Shown in pieces: positions 36,205 through 47,879 of a DNA stretch of 64,000 nucleotides (position 1 is its first letter; each line of letters opens with the position of its first letter). The DNA comes from Perca fluviatilis (taxonomy: Eukaryota; Chordata; Actinopteri; Perciformes; Percidae): the NCBI RefSeq assembly GCF_010015445.1, contig NC_053115.1:1242058-1306057 (forward strand). The letters run 5' to 3'. The notes below the pieces were generated by a model. The model was not told the DNA's origin, made no database searches, and worked only from the letters and a program-made list of their open reading frames with translations. The position numbers were made by a program, and so were the translations under genes.

Positions 36205-36325
36205 TTTTAAAAAGGTAGTTTATTGTCACATACACATACATGTAGCGCAATTCATTCTCTGCATTTAACCCATCCGTCAAGGGAGCAGTGGGCAGCCAAT
36301 CACAGCGCCCGGGGCTAAAATCAAT
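36205..36325 (-). mobile_element. SINE 3' part
   Basis: On the minus strand: TGGCTGCCCACTGCTCCCTT, GGATGGGTTAAATGCAGAGA, then the TATGTGACAATAAACTACC tail. This is the 3' half of a teleost SINE whose 5' half resembles 16488-16720. The tRNA part is missing, a typical 5' truncation. Confidence 0.55.
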
Positions 36326-36440
36326 TTTAGTGCTTCAAGTCGAGTTTGTGAACTTGTCTGTTAGTGACAGAGGACAACAAATTACAGGTTCAAAGTAGCC
36401 GATGCTACGCACCTGTAACCCTGTCAAGGAAAGGCTTAAC

Positions 36441-36957
36441 CAGTCCCTTCAGAAAAACGCGATTATGCGATCGCATAATTCAATTATTCATAATCAGCCA
36501 AAGTCTGCATATTTATGCGGGGACCGCATTTCTTCAAATAAGCCACACTTTCGCCGAATAAATTGCCGATTTCCGTGCTAAATATGCGAGGCTTGCATGA
36601 TTTCATAATCCCCGCATTTTCGTTGCAAAAAAGTCCCATAACATATCTTGGCAGTAAGTTGAAAAATGTTGCGTTTACTTCACACAAGAGCAGCCATTTC
36701 CCCCTGTTGCCTAGGGAACGTTATGAAGTGACGTAATTACGCGACGTGAACATCATCGAAAAGCAGGGTGTTGGTGGGTGGGGGGGAATCACTGTTTTTT
36801 CTCTTTTTCATCAAACTGCAGTTTTTGCAAGTTCCCGCAATTTCATCGCATAAAATTGCATAAATATACCGCATATTCCATCGCATTTTTTAAGAAAACG
36901 TGCCGCATAATCAAGGATTTTTGCCCACAACAATCACAAAAAACTCAATTGGAGGAG
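36441..36957. mobile_element. Element with CAGTCCCTTCAGAAAAACGC end
   Basis: The left end is CAGTCCCTTCAGAAAAACGC. Subterminal GCGATTATGCGATCGCATAA and, towards the right, TCGCATAAAATTGCATAAAT are internally repetitive. The right end is worn. A complementary right end of the same family (GCGAAATCTTAGAGGGACTG) is at 56529-56548. Confidence 0.5.
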
Positions 36958-37678
36958 GTTGTGCCAGACTCCCCCCTTTGGCTGAGTCTCTGTCTGATCT
37001 GTCAGAGGGAGAGCAGGAGACGGTGTGTAGTTTAACGTTGGTAGTCCCCAGAGAAGAAGTTGGTCATTTCATGGCGCAGATTAGAACCCAAATTGAAATG
37101 TAAGCAACTAACACTTTTGCATGGCACTGTATCCATGTCACATTCTCATTAGGGGCTGAGCCCCCCTAAAGGTCTGATCCTAGAATCACCCCTAGTACAG
37201 AATGTGTGCCCACTGGGAGCGGGCCGATGGCTTAGCCCCCAGAAGTGCTGCTTGCTTGTTCTCATCTGATTGACTTCACACTGTCCTCCCTGGGGCCATC
37301 AGCAATACACCTGCCAAGCGTGAAGTCGATTGGATGAATGTTTCTTGACAAAGTGGCCTAACGTTACACACGGCGATACATTGGTAAGAGCAAATTAAGG
37401 TACCATGTAGCTAGCTAATTTAAATAGCTTATGTTAATGTATTGTGAGTTAACTTCATTTAATATTGTATGTGGCGTTTTCTTTTGCTGCGTTTTCTTTT
37501 GCGGGGTGCAAAAAAAATTCCTTCCCAAGACTATTTTGCAGAGCCACCGTCACTGTGTCAAGATCTTAGCGCTGCCCAAGACGATTGTGATTGGTCCAAA
37601 GAAATGCAAACAACCCAGTGTTTTTTTCTTCTCCTATCCCAGGATGTGTGTGTGGAGTGGCCAGACTGCTGTGGAGAT

Positions 37679-38568
37679 TAGGGGTGGTACGGTTCACAAA
37701 ACCCACGGTTCGGTTCGTATCACGGTTTTAGGGTCACGGTTTTCAGTTCTGTACGGTTCTTGTTGTTATTTTTTCTTTAATCTTTAACACTCCAGAAATA
37801 TACTTCAGCATATTATATATAGCTTAATTAGCCACAATGTAGGATACAGTATTAAAACATAGTTCTATCTTGTAATCATTTGACTTTAAGCCCTTTAAAG
37901 ACCATCTCTGAGGAAAGCGAGGTGAGATTTTGATACAGCAAGAGGGAAGACTATGATGATTTCAACAAGCTTTTCATTTATTTGGCAAAAAAATTCGTGT
38001 GTATCGCCATTTACAGGAACATATGTGCCCTTTTTAGCACATGAAGATTGAAATATTACAGAATAACAATTGAATTAACTTGCATTTATCAAACTAACAA
38101 CTTCAGTGTCGCTCTTAGAAAAATACAGGTGTGACCTGCAGCACGCCACCGTTGAGGAGGTCGACTCGCCGCCTCGCAAAATCTGACGAAAATCTTTTAA
38201 ACTGACCTTTGTCAATGTGAAATGAAGACAGATTCAGACACCGCATGGTCTATTTCTCGCTTAAAATGTTTTCAGAAACACGTTTCGGTGAACTATTTTC
38301 ATTAGAGTCTGTTCTGAAATTCGAGAGCAGCCAGACCCCATGTGACGCGTTCGTCCAATCAGCTGCCATGTGATGCGTTTGTCAAGCTCATCCTGCTCGT
38401 CATTTCCGGTAAGTGTTTTAACATCGGTGTTGAAAGAGGGCGCAACGGCAGGAAGTGGTCAGTGACCATTAGAAGCGTATTGACGAACCGCGCTACGCAC
38501 ACGCGCTCCGAACCGAGACAAGCGAACCGTACGGTTCGGATGGTTTTTCATGAACCGTAACACCCCTA
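37679..38568. mobile_element. Non-autonomous hAT-like element rich in ACGGTTC words
   Basis: Ends TAGGGGTGGTACGGTTC and GAACCGTAACACCCCTA form a 17-bp imperfect inverted repeat. Flanks GTGGAGAT (37671-37678) and TTTGAGAT (38569-38576) agree at six of eight bases, consistent with an aged 8-bp duplication. CGGTTCG-type words recur inside both ends. There is no transposase frame. Confidence 0.72.
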
Positions 38569-38604
38569 TTTGAGATAGGTCTGGCAATGCAAAACTAGGT
38601 AACC

Positions 38605-38606
<2 letters not shown>

Positions 38607-38684
<78 letters not shown>
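38607..38684. repeat. (CA)n microsatellite
   Basis: About 39 pure CA units, 30 bp beyond the right duplication of the preceding hAT-like element. Confidence 0.95.
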
Positions 38685-38685
<1 letters not shown>

Positions 38686-38689
38686 TCCT

Positions 38690-39834
38690 TGCTTTATAGT
38701 TGGCCAAAACTAGCCAGAACTCCAGGCTGCTGGGGCTGAGGGGTGAGTTGATCTGATTGGGGGGTGGAGAGAGGTTCCTGTAGTGCTGACTGTCAGTCAG
38801 GAGACATCACAACACAGAGACATCACGTTGCTTCACAGAAAGCATGAACCAAGTGTTCACATGTATAGCCGTACATATAAGTGTGTGTATGTGTGTGTGT
38901 CTGAGAGAAAAAGACTGAGAAGACTGAAGAGAAAAAAGGGACGTTTGTTTGAAAGCGGAAGAAAAGAGAAAAGTGTAAAAAAAGAGAAAGGGTAAAAGAG
39001 AAAAGGGTAGATAGATGGAGAGAATAAAAGGAGAAGTAGAGAAAAGGGTTTTGTAATCTCGGTACAGCGGTGTTGTGCCGTCTCCATGGCGACAGGCACA
39101 AAGGCCCGTGGTTGGCCATTGATGGCTAATTGTATTCTTCACAGCTCTTTTGTTAATTGTTGTCTGCCCAGCTCCCACTTCCTGCTGGGCCACGGCACAA
39201 AGCCACGAACAGGAGGGATTAGAAATGGCACATCAGCTGCCCCAATGCACAGCCAAGCTCTCTCTACCTCGTTCTCTCCCTCTCTTTCATTCTCTCTCCT
39301 CATCTCTTTGTCCCTCTTTCTTTCTCTCTATCTCTCTGTCCCCATAGAGCCGCCCCTCCTTTTATCTTCTCACCGTGTGCACTCCCATGACCTCGTCGAT
39401 TCTGTCTTTCTTTCCTTCTTTCTTTCTGTCTTTCTGTCTTTCTTTCTTTCTTTCTTGATATGAGGTCGTCACTGCTTCAGTCCTATTTGGGTGACGTTCT
39501 ATCAGCTTGTTTTTCTGCTTTGCCTCCTTCACTGCCAGCATTATTCACACAGATGCAGAAAAGACAAGCTTCATGAACAGCATTCAGATCAATGCAGATA
39601 CATTTTTTAAAAGAAAAGTAGTTTTTAAGTCCAAGTTTTGGCTTTTCATCACAAAGCCAACGTTTGCCACAACTGAAAACTGAGCTTTTTGGAAACTGAT
39701 TGACCACTTTTCACAATCATAGAGAGAGTATGGTACTTCCACTTTGCAGCAATGTTAAGAAACTGTTGTCATTGACAATAGTGTACTTTTCTGTTGTGAG
39801 ACAACTGTTAATGTATGAAAATAAATATATGGTG
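38690..39834. other. Gene-free stretch with pyrimidine/purine tracts
   Basis: A purine-rich segment (38905-39050) and pyrimidine-rich runs (39260-39340, CTTT repeats 39401-39456) account for the long open frames here. No gene is recognised. Confidence 0.5.
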
Positions 39835-42300
39835 GTTATTATAAAGGCCAGTTATTTCATGGATCCAGGATACTAGGCATCCTGATAAAGTTCCCTTGGC
39901 CCTTGGAATTAAAATAGCCCCCCCACATCATCACATACCCTTCACCATACTCCCACATCATCACCATACTCCCACACACCCCACACCCTACACCAACTTA
40001 CACCACACACACCTTCACCACTCACATCATAATCTACCTATACCCCCCCACCATCACAATACCACACAACTTTCACCATACTCCCATCATCACATACCCT
40101 CACCATACCCCCATCATCACACCCTTCTACCATAATTCTCACATCACACATACCCTTCTACCTATACTCCCACATACATACCTTCTACCTACACCTCCCC
40201 TACATCATCATACCTTTCACATAACTCCCACAATACACACCCTACTCCATACCCCCTACACTCACCACTACACCTTTTTCTAATTTTAATACTTCCTACA
40301 CTCTACATCTCTCACATTACACTTCTCATTACTATTCTCACACCTACCCTACCTATACTCCACTCTCTCCTCACATACCTACCCTACCTCTCACACATAC
40401 ATTCTACTATACCTACCACACACCTAATTCCTTCACCTACTTTTCTAATTATACTCTCTTAATCTTATACTAAATACCACTTAATTTACACTCACTAAAC
40501 ACCACATACCTCCTAATCTACATACCACACTCCTTCCTAATACTATATCACTATACTTGACACCTAACCATTACCTTAATCTTACAAATCACTAATATAC
40601 TATAATACCTACAACACTTCTATACTTCACTCCACACAATTCTACTTTCACTTACCTAAACTACACAAACACTTAAACACCTTACCCAATTATCTCCATT
40701 ACTCATAATTTTTAACCATTACCCAACCACCCATTTATCACACTCATTACCACTAATTTAACACCATTACAAAAACACATTTACTAATCATAATTACTTT
40801 ATACTACCATTAATTTACTTACATAACACAATAATCTACTAACAAACCATTTACTACATTATTTAATTTTACTTAACATATACAACTAAATTTAACACAC
40901 ATTATACTTAATATACAAATAATAAACATATAATTACTATACATCAAAAATATACATAAAACACAATAATACAATATCTAATTACTAACACAAAATATTT
41001 AATTACTAAACTAATTTTACTACCTAATATTTAATTTACAATATAAACTTATAACATTTTAATATCTAAAACTAATTACAAACAAACACATTATTTATAC
41101 ACATATATACGACAAAATAACAATCACAATATTTAAATAAATTAATATATACTAATTATACTTTACTTCATTATATTAATTTACACAAATATTTTAATTT
41201 TATTTCTTTACAAATAACTTACTTTACACATTTAATACCAACATATATCATAAAATATTACAAACACAACTTAATTGTACTTACATAATTTACTCATTTA
41301 TACAACATACAAATCACTCAAAAACAATACACTCTATTAACCAACCATAAACCACCCTCCACACCTCCCACTCCCCCCTCCCCTCCCAACTCCACCCCCC
41401 CTACCACCAACCCCCACACACCCTTACTACCCCCAACATCAAAACCCTTCACCATACCCCCCACATCATACACATACCCTTCACCATACCCCCCACATCA
41501 TCACATACCCTTCACCATACCCCCCACATCATCACATACCCTTCACCATACCCCCCATCATCACATACCCTTCACCTATACCCCCACATCATCACATACC
41601 CTTTCACCATACCCCCACACATCATCACATACCCTTCACCATACCCCCCACATCATCACATACCCTTCACCATACCTCACATCCCTCAAACACCATACCT
41701 CCCCACATCATCACATACCCTTCACCATACCCCCACATCATCACATACCCTTCACCATACCCCCTACATCACATACCCTTCACCATACCCCCATCATCAC
41801 ATACCCTTCACCATACCCCCACATCATCACATACTCTTCACCATACCCCCACATCATCACATACCCTTCACCATACCCCCACATCATCACATACCCTTTC
41901 ACCAAACCCCCATCATCACATACCCTTCACCATACCCCCACATCATCACATACCCTTCACCATACCCCCACATCATCACATACCCTTTCACCATACCCCC
42001 ACATCATCACATACCCTTCACCATACCCCCACGTCATCACATACCCTTCACCATACCCCCCCACATCATCACCTACCCTTCACCATACCTAGATATTGGC
42101 ATGGGGTACTTTCCATAAAATCATCTCTCAATGCAAATCAAACCAGCTATTAGGCTAACTGACATAAAACCATGCCAATCTCTAGGTATGATGAAGGGTA
42201 TGTGATGATGGGGGGGGATATTTTAATTCCAAAGGCCAAGGGAACTTTATCAGGATGCCTAGTATCCTGGATCCATGAAATAACTGGCCTTTATAATAAC
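39835..42300. mobile_element. Palindromic MITE with a one-armed minisatellite expansion
   Basis: Outer arms: the left starts GTTATTATAAAGGCCAG (39835) and continues through GGATCCAGGATACTAGGCAT and TAAAGTTCCCTTGGCC; the right is the near-exact reverse complement ending CTGGCCTTTATAATAAC (42300). Each arm then carries the 30-bp unit (starting CCCTTCACCATACC), followed on the right by TAGAGATTGGCATGG. The left arm's TAGATATTGGCATGG is met only at 42089, after the tandem array. The ancestral element was thus about 370 bp and palindromic; the unit is single in the right arm (42188-42222, inverted) and vastly expanded in the left. No coding capacity; superfamily not determined. Confidence 0.8.
39918..42088. 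repeat. 30-bp minisatellite array, almost free of G on the plus strand
   Basis: The 30-bp unit reads CCCTTCACCATACCC followed by CCACATCATCACATA. About 21 clean units occupy 41445-42088, imperfect ones 39918-40260. The middle (about 40260-41340) has no recognisable unit, becomes progressively AT-rich and returns to C-rich at 41345, yet still has only isolated G bases. Units vary mainly in the C-run length (4-6). There are no unique spacers, so this is not a CRISPR-like array. Confidence 0.9.
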
Positions 42301-42543
42301 ATCTGCCTGCCTCTATGGGAATTTAACATAGGGATGTACTGACTTATGCCCCCTGTATTTTAAGGAAGAACATTTATTTATTTAAGATACATTATTCATT
42401 CACAAAGAAAATTGGTGTCCTTTAAAAGGTTGGATTTTTCCAAATTTTTTTAATTAAGGCATTAAGATCAATCTCCAAAAGATGATTTTTTTATTCCTCT
42501 TTTTAGTCAACTTTAGCATGGGTGTCCTAATTGTTTAGGCTGA

Positions 42544-42546
<3 letters not shown>

Positions 42547-42597
<51 letters not shown>
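42547..42597. repeat. (TA)n microsatellite
   Basis: About 25 TA units. The 245 bp between the 42300 element end and this tract hold nothing recognised. Confidence 0.95.
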
Positions 42598-42602
<5 letters not shown>

Positions 42603-42957
42603 TAATGTACCACTGTGTTGTTTCCTATTTCACCATTAGAGGGGGAGGAAAATGAAGAGATTTAAATTGGTACTTGAGCTGTTGAGCTGCCTGGAGAACA
42701 TGTCTTGCTGGAGAACAGTGACCTCATGGTGGAAGAAGTATTCAGATCCTTTACTTGAGTAAAAGTACAAATACCATACTGTAAAATACTCTGCTATAGG
42801 TAAAAGTCCTGCATTGAAAATTTTACTTAATTAAGTAAAAGTATGTAAGTATCACCAGGAAAATGTACTTAAAGTATTAAAAGTAAAAGTACTGAATGCA
42901 GAACTCTCCTCCCATTGTAGTGTGTGTAAAGGATCCAACCAGTTGTGTGTTTAATGG

Positions 42958-42960
<3 letters not shown>

Positions 42961-43033
<73 letters not shown>

Positions 43034-43080
43034 GACAGACACACACACACACACACACACACATAGACAGACACACACAC
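42961..43080. repeat. (CA)n microsatellite, compound
   Basis: 34 CA units, then (CAGA)n and further CA units. Confidence 0.95.
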
Positions 43081-43194
43081 ATCTCATCATGTCAGCTGGA
43101 CTTGTAGCCGTTATATTGTCGGCTAGTTTACTTTAGAATCAAACATCAGATTTTATAAACTACATGTGTTCTGTGTGAGGTAATCTTAATGTGT

Positions 43195-43341
43195 AAAGTA
43201 ACTAGTAACTAAAGCTGTAACAGATGAATGTGGTGGAGTAACTAAAGTAACTAGTAACTAAAGCTGTACCAGATGAATGTAGCGGAGTAACTAAAGTGAC
43301 TAGTAACTAAAGCTGTAACAGATGAATGTAGTGGAGTAACT
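43195..43341 (+). repeat. 49-bp tandem triplication
   Basis: Three consecutive 49-bp units start at 43195, 43244 and 43293, each beginning AAAGTRACTAGTAACTAAAG and differing at a few bases. They lie in the 3' half of the AGTAAAAGTA repeat. Confidence 0.9.
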
Positions 43342-43345
43342 AAAA

Positions 43346-44520
43346 CTATGTGCAGTGGAAAATGAAATAGAGAAAAGGACCTGGTACCAAAAGTGAGTTG
43401 AGTAGAGTCAAGTCAAGGGGAAATGAGGCAACTGATTAACAGGGACGGTCACATTTCACTTCACCCAGGCTGTGGCTATTTGCGCCATCTTCCATTAAAT
43501 TCAGTTTAAAGCCATAACCAGTAAATTTAAGGATGCGTTTCCTGTTTTGGTGCGACCTTCTGGCAGAGTTTCGAGCAATGGCACCAGTATACTCCATCAG
43601 AACTGCTTGTCAGATAATGAAACAGCTTCTTCTAACCCCAATCCTTTCCAGCGTCAAAATCGGCAGCATTTCTGTTACTTTCCAAAAACAACAATCTGAC
43701 ATGCACGGCCACTTTACACAGCAATTGGCCGTGTGTGGAGGTGAGAAAGTATGCAAGTTTTGAACTTACCCCTTCAGCTCTCTTCTTTCATTCGTCACAC
43801 CACTAGTTCTCTGACTTTTCGTGTGAACAAATGAGTGCAACACTATGAGTGCCTTTCAGGAGAGGCTGTCTGAAAAGGTGTTATCCCCATACTGAATTGT
43901 TTTTGCATCTCACACCCCTCGATGATTTTTCACTGCACCTTGGAGTGAGGCCGTTTGGAACAGCTATAAACACATTTGTCTTCCAAAGTAGTCGGATGAC
44001 AGAAGTACAAGTACAACTACATGTATTAACTTGTTTTATAGCATAGCCTATCCCTAAGGTTTCACTTTTGTTCAACTTTTACCTGCAGGTTCAAACAGTC
44101 GACCATATACAGTAGAAACACTGATGCACAGTGCTGATGGGCCATTAACACTCTTCAATAGGGCTGTAATGTCATTGGTCATGGTCAAGTGGACACAGCC
44201 ACACACAGAATACACAGTATGTAGATTGATACACATGATACGAAACCAAAGCGCCTAGTTCCACCCAGAACTTTTGGCCAAGCTGATGGGTGCGCGTGTC
44301 ACACTATCACGAGTGTAATGACATGCAGAGTTGAAGACCCGGCTGCAGGTTCCTGGTCAGCTACAACAACAACGGAGAGAGAGTTGTGTACAAGACAAGG
44401 ACGATGTGTTGGTGTGGCTCCATGGTTGGAGGCCGGTGTGCGATTTGTGAAAAAAGCAGGGGGGGGGGGAGGGGACGCGTTTGATCATGGACAACAAAAC
44501 AAAACATGCTAGAATTAAAT
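43346..44520. other. Gene-free stretch
   Basis: No exon recognised. 44285-44480 contains GTTCCTGGTCAGCTACAACA and a G9 run, which may be an old transposon fragment. The short open frames have no known family. Confidence 0.35.
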
Positions 44521-44524
44521 CCAA

Positions 44525-45200
44525 GGGGGTAAGCTTCGCTTCATAACTCAAACCTCCTATGGCACCATTTTGATGCTACCAAGCCATCACCTCCAGTTAG
44601 CATCACACTGACTCCCATTCATTCTGACGCCACTTTGACAGAGAATAACTTTACATCTGAAGCATTTAAAGACTCTATTTGTCCGTTGTTTATTTCTAAA
44701 GAAACACGACAACGTATAAAAGGCTCCATTACCTTGTAACTCACGTTATGGCTCCGTAGCAGACGCTTTTATAACAATAGGCTAACGATTGGGTCATAAC
44801 CACGAGACTTACTGTCACACAGTAGAGGAATTACCGTATAGTACAGGAGAAGCTCACAGGCAGTTTGGACTTCCATTATCTGTTTAGGTTTAATGACTAA
44901 TGTTAACTAGCATGTTAGTGATCAGTAATTAGCCTGTGCCTATGTTATCTCCTTACATATACCTACACTCTCCGTCTCTGTAAGATTGGGAATGATTGAG
45001 ATTTCTCTCGGCACAGCTACCAGAAGACTTCACACTTTCAGACAGGTTGCTCACGTCACATCTACGTCTTCAAGCTCAGTTGGAGGCTGCTCAGTAACGC
45101 TCAGCCAGCACCGGGAAAGAGACTTCTGATATCCTTCACTGGTCTCAGTCCAGAGACACGGGGTCTGCTGGTCCAGTTTATATATATACTGTCTATGATT
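44525..45200 (+). repeat. Abundant perciform dispersed repeat
   Basis: In order: AAGCTTCGCTTCATAACTCA, CTCCCATTCATTCTGACGCC, AAAGGCTCCATTACC, TAACGATTGGGTCATAACCA, AGAGACACGGGGTCTGCTGG and TATATATACTGTCTATG. I remember this order from many perciform loci. Neither a target duplication nor coding sequence is seen. Confidence 0.5.
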
Positions 45201-45209
45201 AAATCCCCC

Positions 45210-46980
45210 TTCCTTTACCATGGATATAGAGCCACTCGGCCAGGCAAAACCTTAAATATGCACTTATTCAACATAAACACAGCGCTTTCAAGCCGGAGAA
45301 AACACAAAACTTTCCCCCAGGAAACACTCGTTAGGTCCTCAGGAGTGAGATCTGCTGCTCAGATTTTATCGTATGATAAACGTTACAGCGCTTTACTTAG
45401 TTTAAAATACTTCTATGTTAGGTATATAATATATGGTTTATGGGTGAAGTAGCATTGATCACTTTGAGGGGAGGATAAAAAGAATTCAGCAGAGGCAGGG
45501 ACATGTAGACCAGGGTTAGGGTTAGTAACCGGCAAATCGCACCCTGGAAGTCGGGTCTATAAATGGAAACCCATCCAACATGCTAACGCACACTGACGGC
45601 ACCCCCCAGATGTGCCGATCACTCGGACGATAAATGTTTGTTTGTAGCCGAGGGGAACTGAATGAAACACTCCTCCTAATGCACGTTTTATTAATGATTC
45701 GATGTATTTTGGTATTTTCAATTTCATAGCATAAGAGAAGAGTTTTATAGCCTATTTTGACCTGTTGCCTTTTGGGAATGTGTATGTTTAGTGTAATGCA
45801 GTTTGAAATGTTCCTTATTTTTTATAATGAAAATAGTAACGTTATACCAAATGTTACGTCAATCCCCAGCAAGATGACTTTGTGTGACTTTGCCACTTAT
45901 AAATAAATAAATAAATAAATAAATGGAAAGTACCGTATCCTTATGGATTTGGTTTTTTTCCACTTTACCAAACCATGACTCCTAAACCCTGGGTACGAAC
46001 CCAACAATGTGTGCCACTCCTTTAACACCCAAGATAAATCCCTCTCCAACTTGTTTCCACAGAAAGTCCAAGACACTGATGTACAAGTACAGTTTCTTGG
46101 GCTCTTTAAGTGTTTTTTGTAGTATTTTGGCTTAAATGGCAAACTTATAAAAACGCTCTGTAAACACTGTGGACAGAAAACATAATTCAATCCACATTTT
46201 CTAATCCACATTGGTGTGGACACAGCCTGAAGTTTAGAAACGGCCATTTAAAACTGTAGAATTCAATAATGAAATGTTCCAAAAATCCTATTTTTAAAGA
46301 AATCTGTATATTTCCATATTTTCATTTGGTGCAGCCATAAAAAAAAAACATGATTTGGGGTTTAAATATGTCATTCAGTGTAAGCATCTGAAACCATGCA
46401 GAATCCATACAGAGTATTCAGTGTACTTTGTGCAATGCTGTCATAGTGTTTAAAAGTGTTCTCCCTATATTAGTGGGGAATTGAAGGGTAAAAGGAATGA
46501 AGAGATTGAATATTACACAAACAAGTTGTTTCTACCCATGTTTTGGACAATTTGTCACTGAGAGTGCTGCTGCAACATCAAACCAATGACAGTGAAACGG
46601 AAGTTGCATTAAATGATATTTGAAAAAAATATCGCCTTTTGTGGAGAAAAAAAGCTGATTTTGTTTTTTCAGGGGGAACATTGGAACGTCATTTTTGGCG
46701 TGTGGATCGATGGGATGAGATGAAGAAAGACCATCTCCACTCCTTTAGGGAACAGCTGTCCTGGAAAGAGACATTGCTGTTGAGTTTGTCAAATGCCATT
46801 TATTTTGTTGCTTTACGCAGCACAAATTAAATTAATTTCAAATTCATCTCTCCAGTATTTGAGTGACGATAGAGCTCAAAACTGTGACAACTAAAACCCA
46901 AACTGCCTGCAGAGAATAAGAACTGCTATGATCATTTGATAAAACAGAATCATTAAGAGGGCAATTACTTACATGAGATG
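45210..46980. other. Gene-free stretch
   Basis: Includes two telomere-like GGTTAG units near 45515 and an (AAAT)n tract at 45899-45923. Nothing else is recognised; the 116-codon minus frame at 45897-46247 has no identifiable family. Confidence 0.4.
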
Positions 46981-46984
46981 AACT

Positions 46985-47539
46985 TAATAGTTGATTAATC
47001 CATTAGTTGATCAACAGACTATTTAGACCTATTTGGATGATCTTTTAATCATTTATGGCATTTATCAAGTAAAACACATTTATTAATTCCAACTTCTCCA
47101 CAAGAAGTGCTGCTTTTCTCTGTAATGTTGTTGGTGAGACAAAATAAGGGATTGTTTGAAAGTTACTGGGCAGGGTGGCTGAACTTTGTTTTATACATAT
47201 ATATAAGACCCTTCCCAACTTTGGTCATATTTTCATTGGACCTCACACTTGACTTAAGAAAAAAAACAGCAAAACCCTTCCACCAATATCTTCAAATAAT
47301 ATGACAGAGTTGGTATAACTGAGAAGAAAAGCTTAAATTATTTAAGAAGATGATAAAAACTTCTGGTTTACACATACAGTGAGGGTATGCTCACATGCAA
47401 AGTGATTTAAACCATGAAAGAACAGAACGTGCAACTCTTTTCATTTCTTCTTCATATAATACATCTCACAAGGGATCTTTAAATATGACTTTAAAAGATG
47501 ACTGTAGGAACTTCATAGAAACACCCCCCCCCCCCCAAC

Positions 47540-47571
<32 letters not shown>

Positions 47572-47700
47572 CTAATAATTTTCGTACAGTCCCTGAGAGA
47601 TTTTAAGACGTCACCTAGAGTACTGGGAACTTGTGATTGTGGCAATTTATAAACTGAACAACTAATCCATTCATTGAAACAATTGAATCGATAGATTAGT
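46985..47700 (+). mobile_element. Diverged hAT-like element of the ATCGATTAAT type, interrupted
   Basis: TAGTTGATTAATCCATTAGT at the left and TTAAGACGTCACC..GGGAACTTGTGAT..AACAACTAATCCATTC at the right follow the order of a common teleost hAT-like repeat. The middle (about 47150-47590), including a C12-(CA)n tract near 47523, is foreign. Ends are worn, so limits are approximate. Confidence 0.45.
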
Positions 47701-47879
47701 GGGTGATGGAAATAAGCCCTACTGTTAGAACGTTGTGTAACAGTATCCATGTTGGTAGCAGAGTGAACTCAACTCAACTACAGTCAAGAGATAGTTGATG
47801 TGGATAGAAATGAGGAGGAGAGGCTGTCAAGTGATGGCGACTAACCGATCAATAGCGATCAATCGGTGTGTGTGTACAC

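Larger units (their letters stand above)
36134..37194 (-). mobile_element. hAT-like composite element carrying nested repeats
   Basis: The outer ends TAGGGATGCTCAAGCCCCCC (36134) and AGAATCACCCCTA (37194) form a short imperfect inverted repeat (TAGGGRTG), each followed inside by a GCCCCCCTAAA motif. No 8-bp duplication matches in the flanks. Inside are a SINE 3' fragment (36205-36325) and a second TIR family (36441-36957). Confidence 0.45.
42725..43345 (+). repeat. Teleost AGTAAAAGTA dispersed repeat, split by (CA)n
   Basis: GTGGAAGAAGTATTCAGATC, CTTTACTTGAGTAAAAGTAC, GTAAAAGTCCTGCATTG and AATGTACTTAAAGTATTAAA are landmarks of a very abundant teleost repeat. The body resumes after the (CA)n at 42961 with AGCTGTAACAGATGAATGTA and GTGGAGTAACTAAA. 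A second copy is at 60600-61390. Its 3' part contains a 49-bp triplication. Confidence 0.7.

Noticed and set aside
39896..40135. Pro/His-rich open frame
   Set aside because: Reading through the 30-bp minisatellite, which is nearly G-free and so rarely makes stop codons containing G.
39918..42088. Possible CRISPR-like array (30-bp repeat)
   Set aside because: Units are contiguous without unique spacers, and the host is a vertebrate.
45510..45525. Telomere-like GGTTAG units
   Set aside because: Only two units; chance or an old repeat remnant, not an interstitial telomere array.
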